7,433 nt of DNA from Alphaproteobacteria bacterium. Lineage in GTDB: Bacteria; Pseudomonadota; Alphaproteobacteria; Sphingomonadales; Rhodothalassiaceae. Location: positions 1 through 7,433 of the forward strand of contig RFKS01000092.1 in NCBI GenBank assembly GCA_003694205.1. The letters are read 5' to 3'. The position numbers and the translations under genes are program-made. Below the pieces are notes generated by a model, which made no database searches, was not told where the DNA came from, and saw only the letters and a program-made list of their open reading frames with translations. Of the stretch, positions 6,921-7,433 are shown piece by piece. Each line of letters begins with the position of its first letter. Position 1 is the stretch's first letter.

Positions 6921-6972
6921 CGGCACGAATCGGTGGTGCGGCGGCACAGCCTTGCATGCGGCCGGCACAGCC
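6921..6972 (+). repeat. three CGGCAC words at 21-nt spacing
   Basis: CGGCAC occurs at 6921-6926, 6942-6947 and 6963-6968, each start exactly 21 nt after the last. The second and third copies extend to the 10-bp direct repeat CGGCACAGCC (6942-6951 and 6963-6972). They fill most of the 70-nt gap between the kinase and rhodanese genes and end 17 nt before the rhodanese start. A 21-nt period is two helical turns, so all three copies face the same side of the DNA, as in a multi-copy protein site. The array is directly visible; a binding function is inferred. Confidence 0.5.
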
Positions 6973-6989
6973 ATTAGATGGAAGGGGTC

Positions 6990-7433
6990 ATGTCGACCCG
7001 ACGCCTTGCGCTTCTGTTCATCTTTCTCATCGGCGCCGCAGGGGGCGCGACCCTTGTCGCGAGGACGGACACGGTGCCTGCCGCGGCGCGTATCGCGCCA
7101 GAGACGGCCTTTGCGGCGGCACAGGCGGGCAAGCGCCTGCTGATCGATCTGCGGACCCCCGCCGAATGGCGCGAGACCGGGGTTGCGACGAATGCGGTAA
7201 CGCTCGATTTCAACGCCTCGGGCGGGGGCACTTCCTTCGTCGGGCAGGTTCTCGCCCTTGTCGACGGCGATCGCAGCCGCCCGGTTGCGCTCATCTGCGC
7301 CCGTGGAAACCGCTCGGGGCGCGCCTGGCGTCTGCTGCACGACGCCGGCTTCGGCGACGTCAAGGACGTCGCCGAGGGCATGCTCGGCAATGATCTCGGC
7401 CCCGGCTGGCTCGGCCGCGGCCTGCCGACAACG
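6990..7433 (+). CDS. exported or membrane-anchored rhodanese-like protein (3' end missing)
   Basis: This is a single-domain rhodanese, a family that moves sulfane sulfur through a persulfide on an active-site Cys. The 148 visible residues run to the window end without a stop. The N-terminus, STRRLALLFIFLIGAAGGA (2-20), is a signal peptide or membrane anchor, placing the domain in the periplasm. The domain (about 35-140) has LLIDLRTPAEWRETGV (50-65) and the active-site loop CARGNRS (103-109) with Cys103, matching CxxGxRS. The last residues, GPGWLGRGLP, resemble the usual C-terminal end of such proteins, so little is probably missing. The ATG at 6990 is preferred because GGAAGG at 6980-6985 can act as its ribosome binding site; an in-frame ATG at 6978 adds four residues but has none. 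It starts 70 nt after the kinase gene. The sulfur donor and acceptor are unknown, and PspE-like thiosulfate sulfurtransferase activity is only one possibility. Confidence 0.88.
   Translation, partial: MSTRRLALLFIFLIGAAGGATLVARTDTVPAAARIAPETAFAAAQAGKRLLIDLRTPAEWRETGVATNAVTLDFNASGGGTSFVGQVLALVDGDRSRPVALICARGNRSGRAWRLLHDAGFGDVKDVAEGMLGNDLGPGWLGRGLPTT

Noticed and set aside
6952..7393. two plus-strand frames overlapping the rhodanese gene
   Set aside because: Both give Arg-rich translations without motifs, whereas the frame starting at 6990 has a signal sequence and an intact rhodanese active-site loop.

Overview
The window is a GC-rich, all-plus-strand stretch of bacterial chromosome, most likely from an alphaproteobacterium and possibly Hyphomicrobiales or a relative. 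This rests on GC-biased codon third positions, an ALDH16-type double aldehyde dehydrogenase, and a histidine kinase whose phosphoacceptor domain is of the DivJ/PleC type typical of that class. The genus cannot be named from this sequence. There are five protein-coding genes, two of them cut by the window edges. No tRNA, rRNA, CRISPR array, insertion sequence or phage gene was seen.

Positions 1-4603 look like one operon for using nucleosides and nucleotides. The first gene (5' end missing) encodes an ALDH16-type dehydrogenase with an intact catalytic domain followed by a degenerate, non-catalytic second domain. It is followed after 45 nt by a concentrative nucleoside transporter (NupC/CNT family), and after another 34 nt by AMP nucleosidase (Amn), which splits AMP into adenine and ribose 5-phosphate. 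A reasonable reading is that the transporter imports nucleosides, Amn splits the nucleotide pool, and the dehydrogenase oxidises an aldehyde. Acetaldehyde from deoxyribose-phosphate aldolase would fit, but that enzyme is not in the window.

Positions 4604-4762 form a 159-nt control region with no convincing gene. It holds a weak sigma70-like promoter candidate, an AT-rich patch with a near-match to the CtrA box (TTAA-N7-TTAG), a perfect 7-bp hairpin followed by a T run, and a good ribosome binding site in front of a GTG start. The hairpin could end the upstream operon or act in the leader of the kinase mRNA.

Positions 4763-6919 encode a membrane histidine kinase with the order TM, CHASE sensor, TM, PAS, HisKA and HATPase, and no receiver domain. 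CHASE domains bind adenine-type cytokinins in plants and in at least one bacterial kinase. Its position beside an adenine-producing enzyme therefore suggests a testable link to purine sensing. A 70-nt gap with three CGGCAC words at an exact 21-nt spacing leads to the last gene, an exported or membrane-anchored single-domain rhodanese that runs off the window end.
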